NCBI GenBank assembly: GCA_002292365.1
Contig: DBBU01000019.1
Coordinates: 1-38,300 of the forward strand
Direction: 5' to 3'
Length of the DNA: 38,300 nucleotides
DNA from: Flammeovirgaceae bacterium UBA976
GTDB lineage: Bacteria > Bacteroidota > Bacteroidia > Cytophagales > Cyclobacteriaceae
Below the pieces are notes generated by a model. The model worked only from the letters and a program-made list of their open reading frames with translations. It was not told the DNA's origin and made no database searches. Position 1 is the first letter of the stretch. Each line of letters starts with the position of its first letter. Made by a program: the position numbers and the translations under genes. Of this stretch, positions 1-8,906 are shown one piece after another.

Positions 1-929
1 GTGAAATCTAAGGATAGGAGCTCACTCATTACTTCATTCCATTTTTTTGAATGAGGTAATGCGGCTTGCTTCCACAGCTTTCCTGCCTCCTCAAATCGAT
101 CACCCTCATTCATGTAATTATAATTTAATGGATAATTCTGAACCGTCCTGTCTTCAAAAAGGGCCTCTGGTAACCCATACCAATGCTCCATAGTGGTGAG
201 CCCATTTCTAGCCGTTTCGAGTACATTCATTAATGCAACATCCATTTGTGCATGGTGACAAGCTGATCTCAACCCAAGTTTTTTGTTCTCCTGCAATGCT
301 ACTTTGAATATATCAGGTCTTGAACCAAAAAACTTGATTCCATCAGCACCTTTAGCTGCATTATTTCTCACCCAGTCTATGGCTTCTTGAGGACTATTAA
401 TTCCATTTTTTTCGCCTTGACCAAAACTTGTATAAGCTAATATTCTTGGTGCTGTAATCTCATTTTTTGTACTTCGCTCTTTTTCAGACAATACCCAATC
501 TAACCCTTGACCGCATGAAGGGTCACGAATCGTGGTAATACCGTGGGCCATCCATAACTTATAAACATAATCTGCCTTACCAGATCTCTGCGATGAAATA
601 TGACCATGCATTTCGATGAATCCAGGTAGTAAATACATACCCTGCGCATCTATTTCTTTACCTCCTTTTTTTAATTTTGGTCTTCTGTCCTCTTTGATAT
701 CAAGACCTGGATAACCCACATTTTGAATACTGACAATTTTATTGTCCTCAACCGTTACATCCACAGGTCCTGTGGGGGGTGCTCCATTACCATTGATCAA
801 GGTAGCCCCTCTAATGATGAGCTGATTAAAAGGGCCTTCTCCACGCCCTCTATCAGGAGCCACATCAATTTGGGCATAGGCAATATTTGAGAAAATGAAA
901 AAGTGCGTGAGAAGTAAAAAAATTTTCAT
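1..929 (-). CDS. Exported amidohydrolase, C-terminus cut by window edge
   Basis: Reading leftward from an ATG at 927-929, the frame stays open to the window edge (309 codons). It begins with a signal peptide (MKIFLLLTHFFIFSNIAYAQ). The metal-binding motif EMHGHI, with His108 and His110 following a PGFIE strand, is the hallmark of the amidohydrolase superfamily (imidazolonepropionase/prolidase-like branch). Further on lie a TTIRDP strand, a possible metal-ligand region with a His pair near residue 225 (ACHHAQ), and an ME-H-W segment near residue 245. Family members hydrolyse cyclic amides or Xaa-Pro dipeptides with one or two metal ions; here the substrate is unknown and the site is periplasmic. 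The C-terminal metal-ligand Asp would lie outside the window, so catalytic completeness cannot be judged. The next gene upstream on this strand ends 217 bases away, so co-transcription is uncertain. Confidence 0.85.
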   Translation of the reverse strand, partial: MKIFLLLTHFFIFSNIAYAQIDVAPDRGRGEGPFNQLIIRGATLINGNGAPPTGPVDVTVEDNKIVSIQNVGYPGLDIKEDRRPKLKKGGKEIDAQGMYLLPGFIEMHGHISSQRSGKADYVYKLWMAHGITTIRDPSCGQGLDWVLSEKERSTKNEITAPRILAYTSFGQGEKNGINSPQEAIDWVRNNAAKGADGIKFFGSRPDIFKVALQENKKLGLRSACHHAQMDVALMNVLETARNGLTTMEHWYGLPEALFEDRTVQNYPLNYNYMNEGDRFEEAGKLWKQAALPHSKKWNEVMSELLSLDF

Positions 930-1145
930 AATAATGTCTTTAAAGAGTTTTTATGTCAAACCCATTCCCTAGAATTATACGCATGAAAGATGTCCATGAA
1001 TATCGTCAGGCATAGGCTTATTTCGATAGATCATGGAAATCTGGGTTTGTAGTTATCGATTTATAGAATAATTTATGAAATACTTTAGCTAAAAAAAAGA
1101 AGTATTACAAGAGCGGGGTTTTTATTGCCTTTATTAGAGATGGAA

Positions 1146-3236
1146 TTATTCATCTTCCTCTAATCCCAACTCTCTCAAGAACGCCTCATTGTTGGGAGCT
1201 CTACCCAAAAATTCCTTGACCAAGTTTATGGCTTTTTCAGAGCTACCTCTTGCCAAAATAATATCTCTGTAACGTAATCCCGTCGTTTTATCTAAAATCC
1301 CATTTTTAGAAAAAACTGAAAACATATCTTGAGCATACACTAGAGACCATAAATAACCATAGTAACTGGATCCGTAACCATCTAAATGACCAAAGGCACT
1401 TTGAAAATAGGTACCTTCAATGTAAGGATAAGGTAATACCTCATTTTGAACGCTCCGCAAGACATCTGTGGTCGTTTTTCCTGAATTGGGATCAAATTGA
1501 TCATGAAGTGTTAAGTCATAAGTACCCAAAAATACTTGTCCAGTAGCACTCATACCTGAGCCTACTTTTTTGGCTGCGAGCATTTTATCAAATAGGAGCT
1601 TGGGTAGTACTTCCCCTGTCTCATAATGTCTACTGAAGTTTTTCAAAACATCATAGTCCCAAGCCCAATTTTCAAAAATCTGCGAAGGCGCTTCAACAAA
1701 ATCACGCGCAACATTGGTGCCTGACTGTGAATACAATTCTGTGGTCGTCAACATTTGGTGCAAGACATGTCCAAATTCATGAAAAAAGGTCTCGACTTCC
1801 CCATGTGGCATGAGTGCTGGTTTTTCGCTCGTAGCCTCTGGGAAATTACAAACCAAACTCGCCATGGGAATCTGATATCCTTTTGGAATTGACCTTCCAT
1901 TGATAATGCCAAAGCAAGCCGCGTGATTATACTTATTGGCTCTGGGGTGTAAATCCAGATAAAAAATACCTTTCAGCTTCCCCTCCTGATACACTTCAAA
2001 CATCCGCACATCCTCTTGCCAGACACTAGGTTGGGCGTTTTCTTTATATTCAAGATCAAATAACATTTTAGTCAGATCAAAAAGTCCCTTAATCACATCA
2101 TCCAAAACAAAATATTGTTTCACCTCCTCGACATCAAGTTCATACTTTTCTTTGAGAAGCAAATTGAAATAATAGCTTCGCTCCCAAGACTTTACTTGAT
2201 CTGAATTCCCCCCATTTGATTCTTTTGCTGCTTGTAATTCGGCAACATCTAACTGTGTTTTTGCCCGTAAATCCTCCTTGAGGTTTTCCTCAAATTCCCA
2301 AACAGTCGCTGGGTCCTGAGCCATTCTATCTTCCAACAGGTAAGCGGAATAACTATCGTATCCAAGTAAATTAGCCATTTCCCTTCTTTTTTCTAACAAC
2401 CTTTGTAGTACCTCAAGATTCTCAGGGGCTGCCCTATTTTGATACTTCATGAAAAGTGCTTTGCGCGCACTTTCAGAATTACTATATTTCATAAAAGGTC
2501 CATAAGAAGGATAAGACAAGTCTATTCTGTAAGTGCCGTCCACTTGTTTGTGTGCTTCTTGATAATCAGTAGGTAACCCGTCCATATCGGCTGCATCGAC
2601 TTCTAAAAAATCATCTTCAGCGGCAATATTTTCTGAAAATTGATCACTGATCACCGCCAACTCATCTTTGATTGTTTTTAATTGATCTCGATTTGCTTTA
2701 GACAAGGCAAACCCATTTCGTTCAAACTCAATAATAGTTTCAGTTAAGAACTTCCTTTGATAACCTTTTAATTGATCGTCCTCGGCATGGCTCGAATAAG
2801 ACTTAATGGCTTGGTATAAATCCTCATTCAAACTGATCTCATTACCATATTGACTCAGTGAAGTATTCGCTTCTTGGGCATGGTTTCTAATGGCTGAATC
2901 AGGATGCGTATAGGCCATCAAATAGATAGGCGAAGCGATGGCTGCATAATTTGCAAATAGTCCATCATAAGCCTGCATCGTATTTTCAAAGTTTCTATCT
3001 TCCTCTTTGATAGCGATTATTTTTGCCAGTGCTTCATTGGTCAATTTCTCGATAGTCACTACCGCCTCACTTACGTGATCAGCTGTAATCGATGCGAAGT
3101 CAATGGGCTGATTATCCTGGGTGAAGAAAGGATTTACTATAGCTGCCCAATAGAGCTCTGGACTTTTTTTCTGGTCTGAGCAATTGACATTAAGCAATAA
3201 CATTGGAATTAATGTAATCAAAAAAAAATATTTCAT
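1146..3236 (-). CDS. M3-family zinc oligopeptidase lipoprotein (Dcp/oligopeptidase A-like)
   Basis: This 696-residue protein has the M3 (thimet oligopeptidase) zinc motif HEFGH at residues 486-490, with the expected hydrophobic helix around it (VETFFHEFGHVLHQML). Its length matches E. coli Dcp and OpdA, which are about 680 residues. M3 enzymes cut short peptides inside a closed channel. A lipobox (LLNVNC, Cys19) ends the signal peptide, so the protein is probably membrane-anchored in the periplasm, as is common for M3 peptidases in Bacteroidota, where it would trim imported peptides. The long N-terminal helical region (about 30-330) and the conserved C-terminal part (about 560-680, with GTYFQSAFGHLDGYGSSYYGYLWS split over adjacent strands) are both complete. 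Peptidyl-dipeptidase versus oligopeptidase cannot be decided from motifs. The transporter gene lies 106 bases upstream on the same strand. Confidence 0.93.
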   Translation of the reverse strand: MKYFFLITLIPMLLLNVNCSDQKKSPELYWAAIVNPFFTQDNQPIDFASITADHVSEAVVTIEKLTNEALAKIIAIKEEDRNFENTMQAYDGLFANYAAIASPIYLMAYTHPDSAIRNHAQEANTSLSQYGNEISLNEDLYQAIKSYSSHAEDDQLKGYQRKFLTETIIEFERNGFALSKANRDQLKTIKDELAVISDQFSENIAAEDDFLEVDAADMDGLPTDYQEAHKQVDGTYRIDLSYPSYGPFMKYSNSESARKALFMKYQNRAAPENLEVLQRLLEKRREMANLLGYDSYSAYLLEDRMAQDPATVWEFEENLKEDLRAKTQLDVAELQAAKESNGGNSDQVKSWERSYYFNLLLKEKYELDVEEVKQYFVLDDVIKGLFDLTKMLFDLEYKENAQPSVWQEDVRMFEVYQEGKLKGIFYLDLHPRANKYNHAACFGIINGRSIPKGYQIPMASLVCNFPEATSEKPALMPHGEVETFFHEFGHVLHQMLTTTELYSQSGTNVARDFVEAPSQIFENWAWDYDVLKNFSRHYETGEVLPKLLFDKMLAAKKVGSGMSATGQVFLGTYDLTLHDQFDPNSGKTTTDVLRSVQNEVLPYPYIEGTYFQSAFGHLDGYGSSYYGYLWSLVYAQDMFSVFSKNGILDKTTGLRYRDIILARGSSEKAINLVKEFLGRAPNNEAFLRELGLEEDE

Positions 3237-3342
3237 AGAGGTGCTTTTTTTATAAAAAATGGAAGTTAATGTTTTTAGATGTTTTAATTTGTATTAAAAG
3301 TGAATCTTCAAAAGATCACTAGATTTTTTTGCGTCATCTAGT

Positions 3343-5565
3343 TTATGAGAGTTCTTTTTCTTTGGATGAGTTGACAAATAAAATATTCCCTAAATCGTGA
3401 TATCCTTCAAAAACTTCTGCTCTGAGTTGTTTAACGGCCTCACTATTAAATCCGATAATAGTTAAATCAGCACCTACAGACCTTTTATTTATGATGACTC
3501 TACTATTGGTTTCTTGATCTTTCTCGATCAACTCTACGTTATTGGGGGAAATAGGCAACCTGCCCTCTTTTATTTGATCCAATAACTTTTCCCGTTGGTT
3601 GGTCAGTTCATCTTTTGGATGTATCGCAAATATTTTTATCTCTGCCCCTTGCCAATCTCGATGGCCCATGATTACAAAAGACATAAGTATCATCAGTGAT
3701 GCATTATCAAAATCTCCTTGGGTAATCCAAATATGAATCTCATTGTGATACCCAAATCCCTTCTCGGTACTAGCTAAAACACAAATATCAAAATCAGTAG
3801 CACTGACCAATGGCATATTATCCATAATGAGGTCGGTACAAGGACCTAAAGTTTTAGAGTACTCAAACATGAACATGTTAGATTCTTTTCCAGATACACT
3901 AGGCAATTGAATAGACTGAGCAATCGCTGTAGTATAGGAAGGGCTGATGATCGTATCCAAATACATATTACTTTTCGATATCTCTGCCTTTTCTATGAGC
4001 CTATCAAGCATGTCATGGGCATTTTTGTTGGTTTCACGCGATACGTAACCCTTGATATAGTGCAGATAAGTTCCAAAACCATATCTATGAGATATCCATC
4101 GCATCAATTCAAAGGCCGCTGTACGCTTAAATGAATCATCTGAGATACAAATTAGAGAGGGTCGCCAAGTATTGATGTCCTCTTTATCGGCCTTTTGTAA
4201 AAAAACCTGTAGTTGGCGACTTAATTGATAAATAACTCCTTGAAATATCTTCACCATCCCTTGTTTATTGGGACTGAAATAGGTGATTCCCACATAGATC
4301 AGTACCATGATCAAAAGGGCACTAAATGCATACATGGCATTCATTTTAAACATCATGTAAAAACAAAGCACTGCACCTAATAAAGAAAAATACCAACGGG
4401 ACTTGAAAGCCGGACGATAAGAGGGGTCTGCCGCAAAATGCTGCAAAAAAGAAATGGAACAAATCGCACCATAGGTAACCATAAAAAACATAGATATAAT
4501 TTGAGCAACCATATTAATATCTCCAACCATCAAAAAAAATAATGCAATCAGGATCGTAATTACCGTAGCGTTAAAAGGCTCTCCTTTTTTAGTTTCTTTT
4601 GATAAAAATGCATTGATCCCTCTGTTGGGAATAATTTTATCTGAAGCCAAAGCTTGTAAGGTTCTTGGAGCAACCATAATTGAGCCTAAGGCACTCGAAA
4701 ATGTTGCTGCAGCGAGCCCCAGGGCTATGATCGGTCCCCATAATGCAATCTTACCCATGATCAGTTGATCAGATACCAAATCTTCCGGAGACGCCGATAT
4801 GGTCAACTTATAAGCAATGAATAAATAGATCAACATCCCCGTAAAGGTCGCCATTAATGAACCTAGCGGAATGGCTTTTTTGGGATCCTTAAGATCTCCC
4901 GACAGCCCAACACCCGCGGTCATCCCTGTAAAAGCAGGAAAAATAATGGCAAAGACAATAAAAAAAGAATCTGGATTCTGAATGGTTTTAAAAAAATAAA
5001 AATTGCCATTTCCAGTCATATAACCTGTATCTCCCAAAAATAAAAAAAGTAAGGAAACTACTAGAATTGCCACTACCGGATATAAAATTTTGACGCCTAA
5101 TTGTGCACCTTTACTCAACATGATTGCACTCAGCATCAGAACCAATGGAGCACTGATCAATCTTTTATCCCAAATAAATATATGATATGTATCATTAAGC
5201 CATTCAATGACTCCATCAAAAGCCTCTGAAAATGCTATGGAATAAAAAGCGATACTGATGGCTTGCGACAGATATAAAGTCAACCCAATGGCCGCACCGA
5301 TGTTGATACCAAAGGAACGAGAAATAATATAGTATTCCCCCCCACCTTCTACTTTTTGGTTGGTAGCTATTTCAGCTATCGCCATGGCCGTAGGAATGGT
5401 GATGAGATGGCCCAATAAGATGATGCCAACGGTACCTATAAATCCAACATTACCTACGGCATAACCGAAACGCAAAAACATGACGGCACCCAAAATGGTA
5501 GAAAGTGCCGTTAAAAAAACAGGTGTCACCCCAAATTTTCCTTTTTTTTCCCGAAGATTAGACAT
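3343..5565 (-). CDS. SLC12-like cation-chloride/amino-acid carrier with cytoplasmic C-terminal domain
   Basis: The product is 740 residues. Residues about 12-430 form roughly twelve hydrophobic segments of the APC superfamily. The first helix reads TALSTILGAVMFLRFGYAVG, and a later loop reads FPAFTGMTAGVGLSGDLKDP; both resemble the cation-chloride cotransporter (SLC12) branch more than ordinary amino-acid permeases. Residues about 450-740 are soluble and alternate strand and helix (for example LICISDD, DICVLAST, DLTIIGFN), like the SLC12 C-terminal regulatory domain with its universal-stress-like fold. A role in ion-coupled transport across the inner membrane is therefore inferred, but ion and substrate specificity cannot be read from sequence. 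The ATG at 5563-5565 lies 20 bases downstream of a good TAnnTTTG element, which supports this start. Confidence 0.85.
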   Translation of the reverse strand: MSNLREKKGKFGVTPVFLTALSTILGAVMFLRFGYAVGNVGFIGTVGIILLGHLITIPTAMAIAEIATNQKVEGGGEYYIISRSFGINIGAAIGLTLYLSQAISIAFYSIAFSEAFDGVIEWLNDTYHIFIWDKRLISAPLVLMLSAIMLSKGAQLGVKILYPVVAILVVSLLFLFLGDTGYMTGNGNFYFFKTIQNPDSFFIVFAIIFPAFTGMTAGVGLSGDLKDPKKAIPLGSLMATFTGMLIYLFIAYKLTISASPEDLVSDQLIMGKIALWGPIIALGLAAATFSSALGSIMVAPRTLQALASDKIIPNRGINAFLSKETKKGEPFNATVITILIALFFLMVGDINMVAQIISMFFMVTYGAICSISFLQHFAADPSYRPAFKSRWYFSLLGAVLCFYMMFKMNAMYAFSALLIMVLIYVGITYFSPNKQGMVKIFQGVIYQLSRQLQVFLQKADKEDINTWRPSLICISDDSFKRTAAFELMRWISHRYGFGTYLHYIKGYVSRETNKNAHDMLDRLIEKAEISKSNMYLDTIISPSYTTAIAQSIQLPSVSGKESNMFMFEYSKTLGPCTDLIMDNMPLVSATDFDICVLASTEKGFGYHNEIHIWITQGDFDNASLMILMSFVIMGHRDWQGAEIKIFAIHPKDELTNQREKLLDQIKEGRLPISPNNVELIEKDQETNSRVIINKRSVGADLTIIGFNSEAVKQLRAEVFEGYHDLGNILFVNSSKEKELS

Positions 5566-5585
5566 GATTACTTAGCATAACTAGT

Positions 5586-5593
5586 CAAATATA
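5586..5593 (-). promoter_or_regulatory. Candidate Bacteroidota -7 promoter element (TATATTTG)
   Basis: On the minus strand the octamer TATATTTG matches the Bacteroidota -7 consensus TAnnTTTG and sits 20 bases before the ATG of the SLC12-like gene, which would give a very short 5' leader. No convincing -33 TTG is seen at the expected distance, so this is a moderate call. Confidence 0.4.
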
Positions 5594-6128
5594 AAACATC
5601 ACTTTTTATCTTTACAGACTGGCTCTAAATAAAAATGATTTATGGATAAGCAATAACATAATTTAGAGAGAAGAAAATCCCCTTTAATTTAGAGCTCAAT
5701 GATTCAAATCGTTTGATTTTTTCTCATCAGAAAAATTTAGCCTGGGCATTTATAAAATAATTGAGCGTATTACTTACGTAGGGTATACTCAAATAATGGA
5801 ACACAGCCCCAATTAATGCTTCATCTCAAACCTATTTGTTCCCTGATATTTTTTAACCTTTTGTTGTGATTCTGATGATTTAGAGTCGATAGGTTCAGTA
5901 GTTTCCAAGAAGGATATATTTAACTTTGCTTAAAGATTTCCAATGTTAGTCCGCTCAATTAATGAATCATCTTTTAAGAGATTTTCTTACTTAAAATGGA
6001 TGCCTTTTACGCAAATCTCAGGTTACTGGAACCAAACTAAATAGTTCCTATCTGATTCAGCACTCAAATAGGACTATTTATTTAACCAATCGAGACTTCT
6101 CAATTAATTTAATTATTTATTAAATTAC
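5594..6128. other. Non-coding intergenic stretch
   Basis: These 535 bases lie between the SLC12-like gene and the Ig/Lcl gene. No open frame of useful length or recognisable protein remnant is visible on either strand. The only structure noted is the bulged inverted repeat at 6040-6078. Confidence 0.6.
6040..6078. repeat. Bulged inverted repeat, possible 3' hairpin of the Ig/Lcl gene
   Basis: AATAGTTCCTAT at 6040-6051 pairs with ATAGGACTATT at 6068-6078, giving 11 base pairs with one bulged T and a 16-base loop. It lies about 50 bases beyond the stop codon of the minus-strand gene ending at 6129. No U-tract follows on the minus strand, so it may protect or end the transcript but is not a classical terminator. 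Confidence 0.4.
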
Positions 6129-7406
6129 CTAAAAGGTTCTAATTGCGCGGACGTGTCTTCCATAGTAACCGCTGGCAGCTCCCTCAGACCCCTCACTCCT
6201 CTTATTCCCATAATTTTGGTAGCCATTATAAAAGCTTTGTCTCCAAGCCCCCTGCTGATCTTCTTCGGTAGAACTCCAATAGCCATCACCTTCAAAGCCC
6301 CCAATCATTTCCTTATTTAGATACAACTTATTTAACTCGTCCTTACTTGGTAAAAACCAATCATCAAAGATCTCGGCATCTTCAGTTACCACATAGTCTG
6401 CACACAACCTAGCTGCAGAAAGGATTACATTGGTTACTTTACCTTGTTTAAGCACGATCAATTCAGTATTTTCGAGACCTTTACCTACGGCTGCTCCAGT
6501 AGCTCCTGTATTGTTGAAAACTCCATTGTACCAAGGCGCACCTGACAATGTACTTTGATCGGATTTTGCCGCAATCAAACCATGCACTTCTCCGGCTACA
6601 TATCCTGAATCATGTGGGGTAAATACATAGGCAATTACGCCTCCTCCATAGTCAGAACCTATAGGAGGAATGTAGGTAGAGCTGAATGATATGACCTCAT
6701 TGCCATTTCCTGCGGCATCGGCAAAAGAACCTGCGGCTAATTCGAAATTCTTCGGACCAGGCTCTGACGGGGTGAAAATGGCCGAATAACCCATTTCACT
6801 CCCCTTGAATTCACTCAGTAAACCTCCATTTACAACTACATCTGATGCCACAAAACCTGTAATTATTTCACTACTTGTGAATTGCAACCTTAATATCTCA
6901 TCATCAGAAGGTAAGGCTTCAGAAACACCTTTTCCTTCTTTATTTATCAAAATTTTCATATTCTTGACTAGCTGATTGATCTGTTTTATCTCGATGCTCA
7001 TTTGGGGTGGCGTGGCATCGTAAGTCCAAATGAATTCTGAGGATGCACTATTTTTATCTCCTTGGGCATTAGTAAATTTTCCCGCTGGAACGCTGATTTT
7101 AGTCAATCCCTCGTCAATAGCCTTGAACTTGGCTGTATAAGTCGTACTATTTACCCGTTTAGCTCCCCCAATTTTACCATTGGACACTTTGACGTCTGAC
7201 GGAACAAAATCTTTCGTTGGAGCACTACTGGTAAAAGTCAAATTCAATATTTTATCATTGGAAGTTGCGCCACTGGTTACTTCTTTCGCGGTGATCTGCA
7301 TTGTAAATAACACTTCAATATCTATATTGGACGTTTCACTCCAAGCGAGATTAAATAAGATTAAATAAAAAGAAAGGGTCAAAAAGTATGGCTTAATGCT
7401 GGACAT
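6129..7406 (-). CDS. Secreted protein with two bacterial Ig-like domains and a C-terminal Lcl (DUF1566) domain
   Basis: The product is 425 residues with an N-terminal signal peptide ending near SLAWSE-type residues 20-24. Two tandem Ig-like units follow at about 35-130 and 145-245. Each has the pattern LxFTSS-x-F-ASDV-x-G, a closing (A)AG-F-AxGN/D strand and a PP linker, as in bacterial Ig-like adhesin repeats. Residues about 250-425 form an Lcl/DUF1566 domain: GGGVIAYVF, EVHGLIAA, DDWFLPSKDELN, YWSST and the terminal VRAIRTF. This domain has a C-type-lectin-like fold in the related Legionella Lcl family and is associated with surface binding there. Two shorter lipoproteins in this window (31432-32004 and 37290-37883) carry the same domain. 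A surface-attached recognition or adhesion role is inferred; no T9SS tail is visible, so the export route to the surface is unclear. Confidence 0.85.
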   Translation of the reverse strand: MSSIKPYFLTLSFYLILFNLAWSETSNIDIEVLFTMQITAKEVTSGATSNDKILNLTFTSSAPTKDFVPSDVKVSNGKIGGAKRVNSTTYTAKFKAIDEGLTKISVPAGKFTNAQGDKNSASSEFIWTYDATPPQMSIEIKQINQLVKNMKILINKEGKGVSEALPSDDEILRLQFTSSEIITGFVASDVVVNGGLLSEFKGSEMGYSAIFTPSEPGPKNFELAAGSFADAAGNGNEVISFSSTYIPPIGSDYGGGVIAYVFTPHDSGYVAGEVHGLIAAKSDQSTLSGAPWYNGVFNNTGATGAAVGKGLENTELIVLKQGKVTNVILSAARLCADYVVTEDAEIFDDWFLPSKDELNKLYLNKEMIGGFEGDGYWSSTEEDQQGAWRQSFYNGYQNYGNKRSEGSEGAASGYYGRHVRAIRTF

Positions 7407-7450
7407 ATGGGTTGTTAGAAAAATGAATTATCATTAATGAAAATCAAAAT

Positions 7451-7470
7451 AAATTAAATTAAATTAAATT
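7451..7470. repeat. Four tandem AAATT units
   Basis: AAATT is repeated four times upstream of the Ig/Lcl gene start, in the divergent space shared with the GH5-like gene. Being 5 bases long, the unit would shift spacing by half a helical turn if it varied in number, so it could affect promoter geometry. This is speculative. Confidence 0.5.
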
Positions 7471-7652
7471 TATTGAATAGATAAAAAAATAATTCTTTTA
7501 AAATAAAAAACCATTTGCCTTTACTTTATTAATTAAGAGTTCAATCAACTAAACACTTAATCAAAATCTGACATCAGATATTTCTTTACCTGAGATTTAT
7601 ATAACGTGGACCTCTCCAATTCTTGATTTCATTTAGGAAATTATTTAGCTTG

Positions 7653-8801
7653 ATGATGATTTTGAAAATCATGCTCCCTCAATACTTGATAAAACTTTTA
7701 TTTATTGGACTCTTCATACTTCTTTTCTTTAGTGTGAGGGCACAACAATGGCCTGTAGCCAAGGCCTGGATATGGTATGATGCACAGCCATGGCGGGTGG
7801 GCACCAATTTCAATCCAAGTACCGCCATTAATCAACTTGAATTTTGGCAAGCGGAAACTTTTGATGAAAATACCATCGAAAGAGAATTAAAATGGTCTTC
7901 AGATTTAGGTATGAACGTGCATCGCGTCTATCTACATAATCTTCTATGGGAGCAAGATGCCCAGGGCTTTATAGATCGATTGAATGTCTATTTGAGTATT
8001 TCTGATCTCTATGAACTCAAAACTATTTTTGTTTTGCTCGATGATGTGTGGCATCCTATACCAAAACTTGGAGAACAACCGACACCCATACCCCACCTCC
8101 ATAATTCAGGTTGGGTTCAAGCTCCTGGAGCAGCCATCCTAGGAGACCTAAATAGGCATGATGAATTGGAAACTTATATCAAAGGGATCATTACTGCTTT
8201 TGCCGATGATGATCGCGTAATCATGTGGGACTTATATAATGAACCTGATAATGTGGCTAAAGGAAAAGGACGAGGTGCGCTTGAAGTCAATAACAAAAAA
8301 GTATACTCTCTCGCATTGCTCGAAAAAGCTTTTGATTGGGCCCGAGAGGTCAATCCCTCTCAACCGCTTACCAGCGGTCTTTGGAAAGGAAATAGCGCCC
8401 AATGGGGGACTTTTGAAAAACTATCTGCCATCGATCAATTCATAATTGAACATTCCGATGTTATTTCTTTTCATGCCTATGATGGTAGCCTAGAAAAAGT
8501 AGCAGAAAAAATCAGTGAATTGAAAAAATACAATCGACCTCTTTTTTGTACCGAATACCTAGCCCGTAGCGTAGGCAACTATTTTGAAACACTTCTCCCT
8601 TTGTTCAAAAAAGAAAAGATAGGTGCCGTTAATTGGGGATTGGTTGATGGAAAGACCCATACAAAATATCCATGGAGAAGTTGGATCATCAAGTTTACGG
8701 AGGAACCTGATGTTTGGCATCATGATATCTTTCGGGCAGACGGAACCCCTTATTCAAGAGAGGAGACTAATTTCATAAAAAAGATGCTCGAAAAACAGTA
8801 A
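7653..8801 (+). CDS. Exported GH5-like glycoside hydrolase (clan GH-A cellulase/mannanase fold)
   Basis: From ATG 7653 the protein is 382 residues; ATGs at 7656 and 7671 and a TTG at 7623 are alternative starts in the same frame. A hydrophobic signal segment ends at FFSVRAQQ. The body fits a (beta/alpha)8 barrel of clan GH-A: GMNVHRVYLHNLLWEQD, FVLLDDVWHP, then WDLYNEPDN carrying the acid/base Glu197, HAYDG on strand 6, and LFCTEYLA carrying the nucleophile Glu301 (numbering from 7653), followed by NWGLVDGKT. The two catalytic glutamates sit about 104 residues apart, as expected for GH5-type retaining enzymes acting on beta-linked polysaccharides. The exact substrate is unknown. There is no carbohydrate-binding domain, lipobox or T9SS tail, so a periplasmic location is most likely. 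Confidence 0.85.
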   Translation: MMILKIMLPQYLIKLLFIGLFILLFFSVRAQQWPVAKAWIWYDAQPWRVGTNFNPSTAINQLEFWQAETFDENTIERELKWSSDLGMNVHRVYLHNLLWEQDAQGFIDRLNVYLSISDLYELKTIFVLLDDVWHPIPKLGEQPTPIPHLHNSGWVQAPGAAILGDLNRHDELETYIKGIITAFADDDRVIMWDLYNEPDNVAKGKGRGALEVNNKKVYSLALLEKAFDWAREVNPSQPLTSGLWKGNSAQWGTFEKLSAIDQFIIEHSDVISFHAYDGSLEKVAEKISELKKYNRPLFCTEYLARSVGNYFETLLPLFKKEKIGAVNWGLVDGKTHTKYPWRSWIIKFTEEPDVWHHDIFRADGTPYSREETNFIKKMLEKQ

Positions 8802-8810
8802 TTATTAACA

Positions 8811-8845
8811 AAAAAGAGCACACATCTATCTGATTGTGTGCCCTC
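8811..8845 (-). terminator. Rho-independent terminator for the broken YHYH gene
   Basis: GCACACA at 8818-8824 pairs with TGTGTGC at 8835-8841 around a 10-base loop. Read on the minus strand, the hairpin is followed by CTCTTTTTT, a usable U-tract, about 65 bases past the stop codon of the minus-strand YHYH gene. It may also stabilise the end of the convergent GH5-like transcript. Confidence 0.6.
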
Positions 8846-8906
8846 TCATTAGATTCAAATCGGTCGCGTCAAAAACAACCACTAGGTGATCAAAAAGCCG
8901 TAGTTC

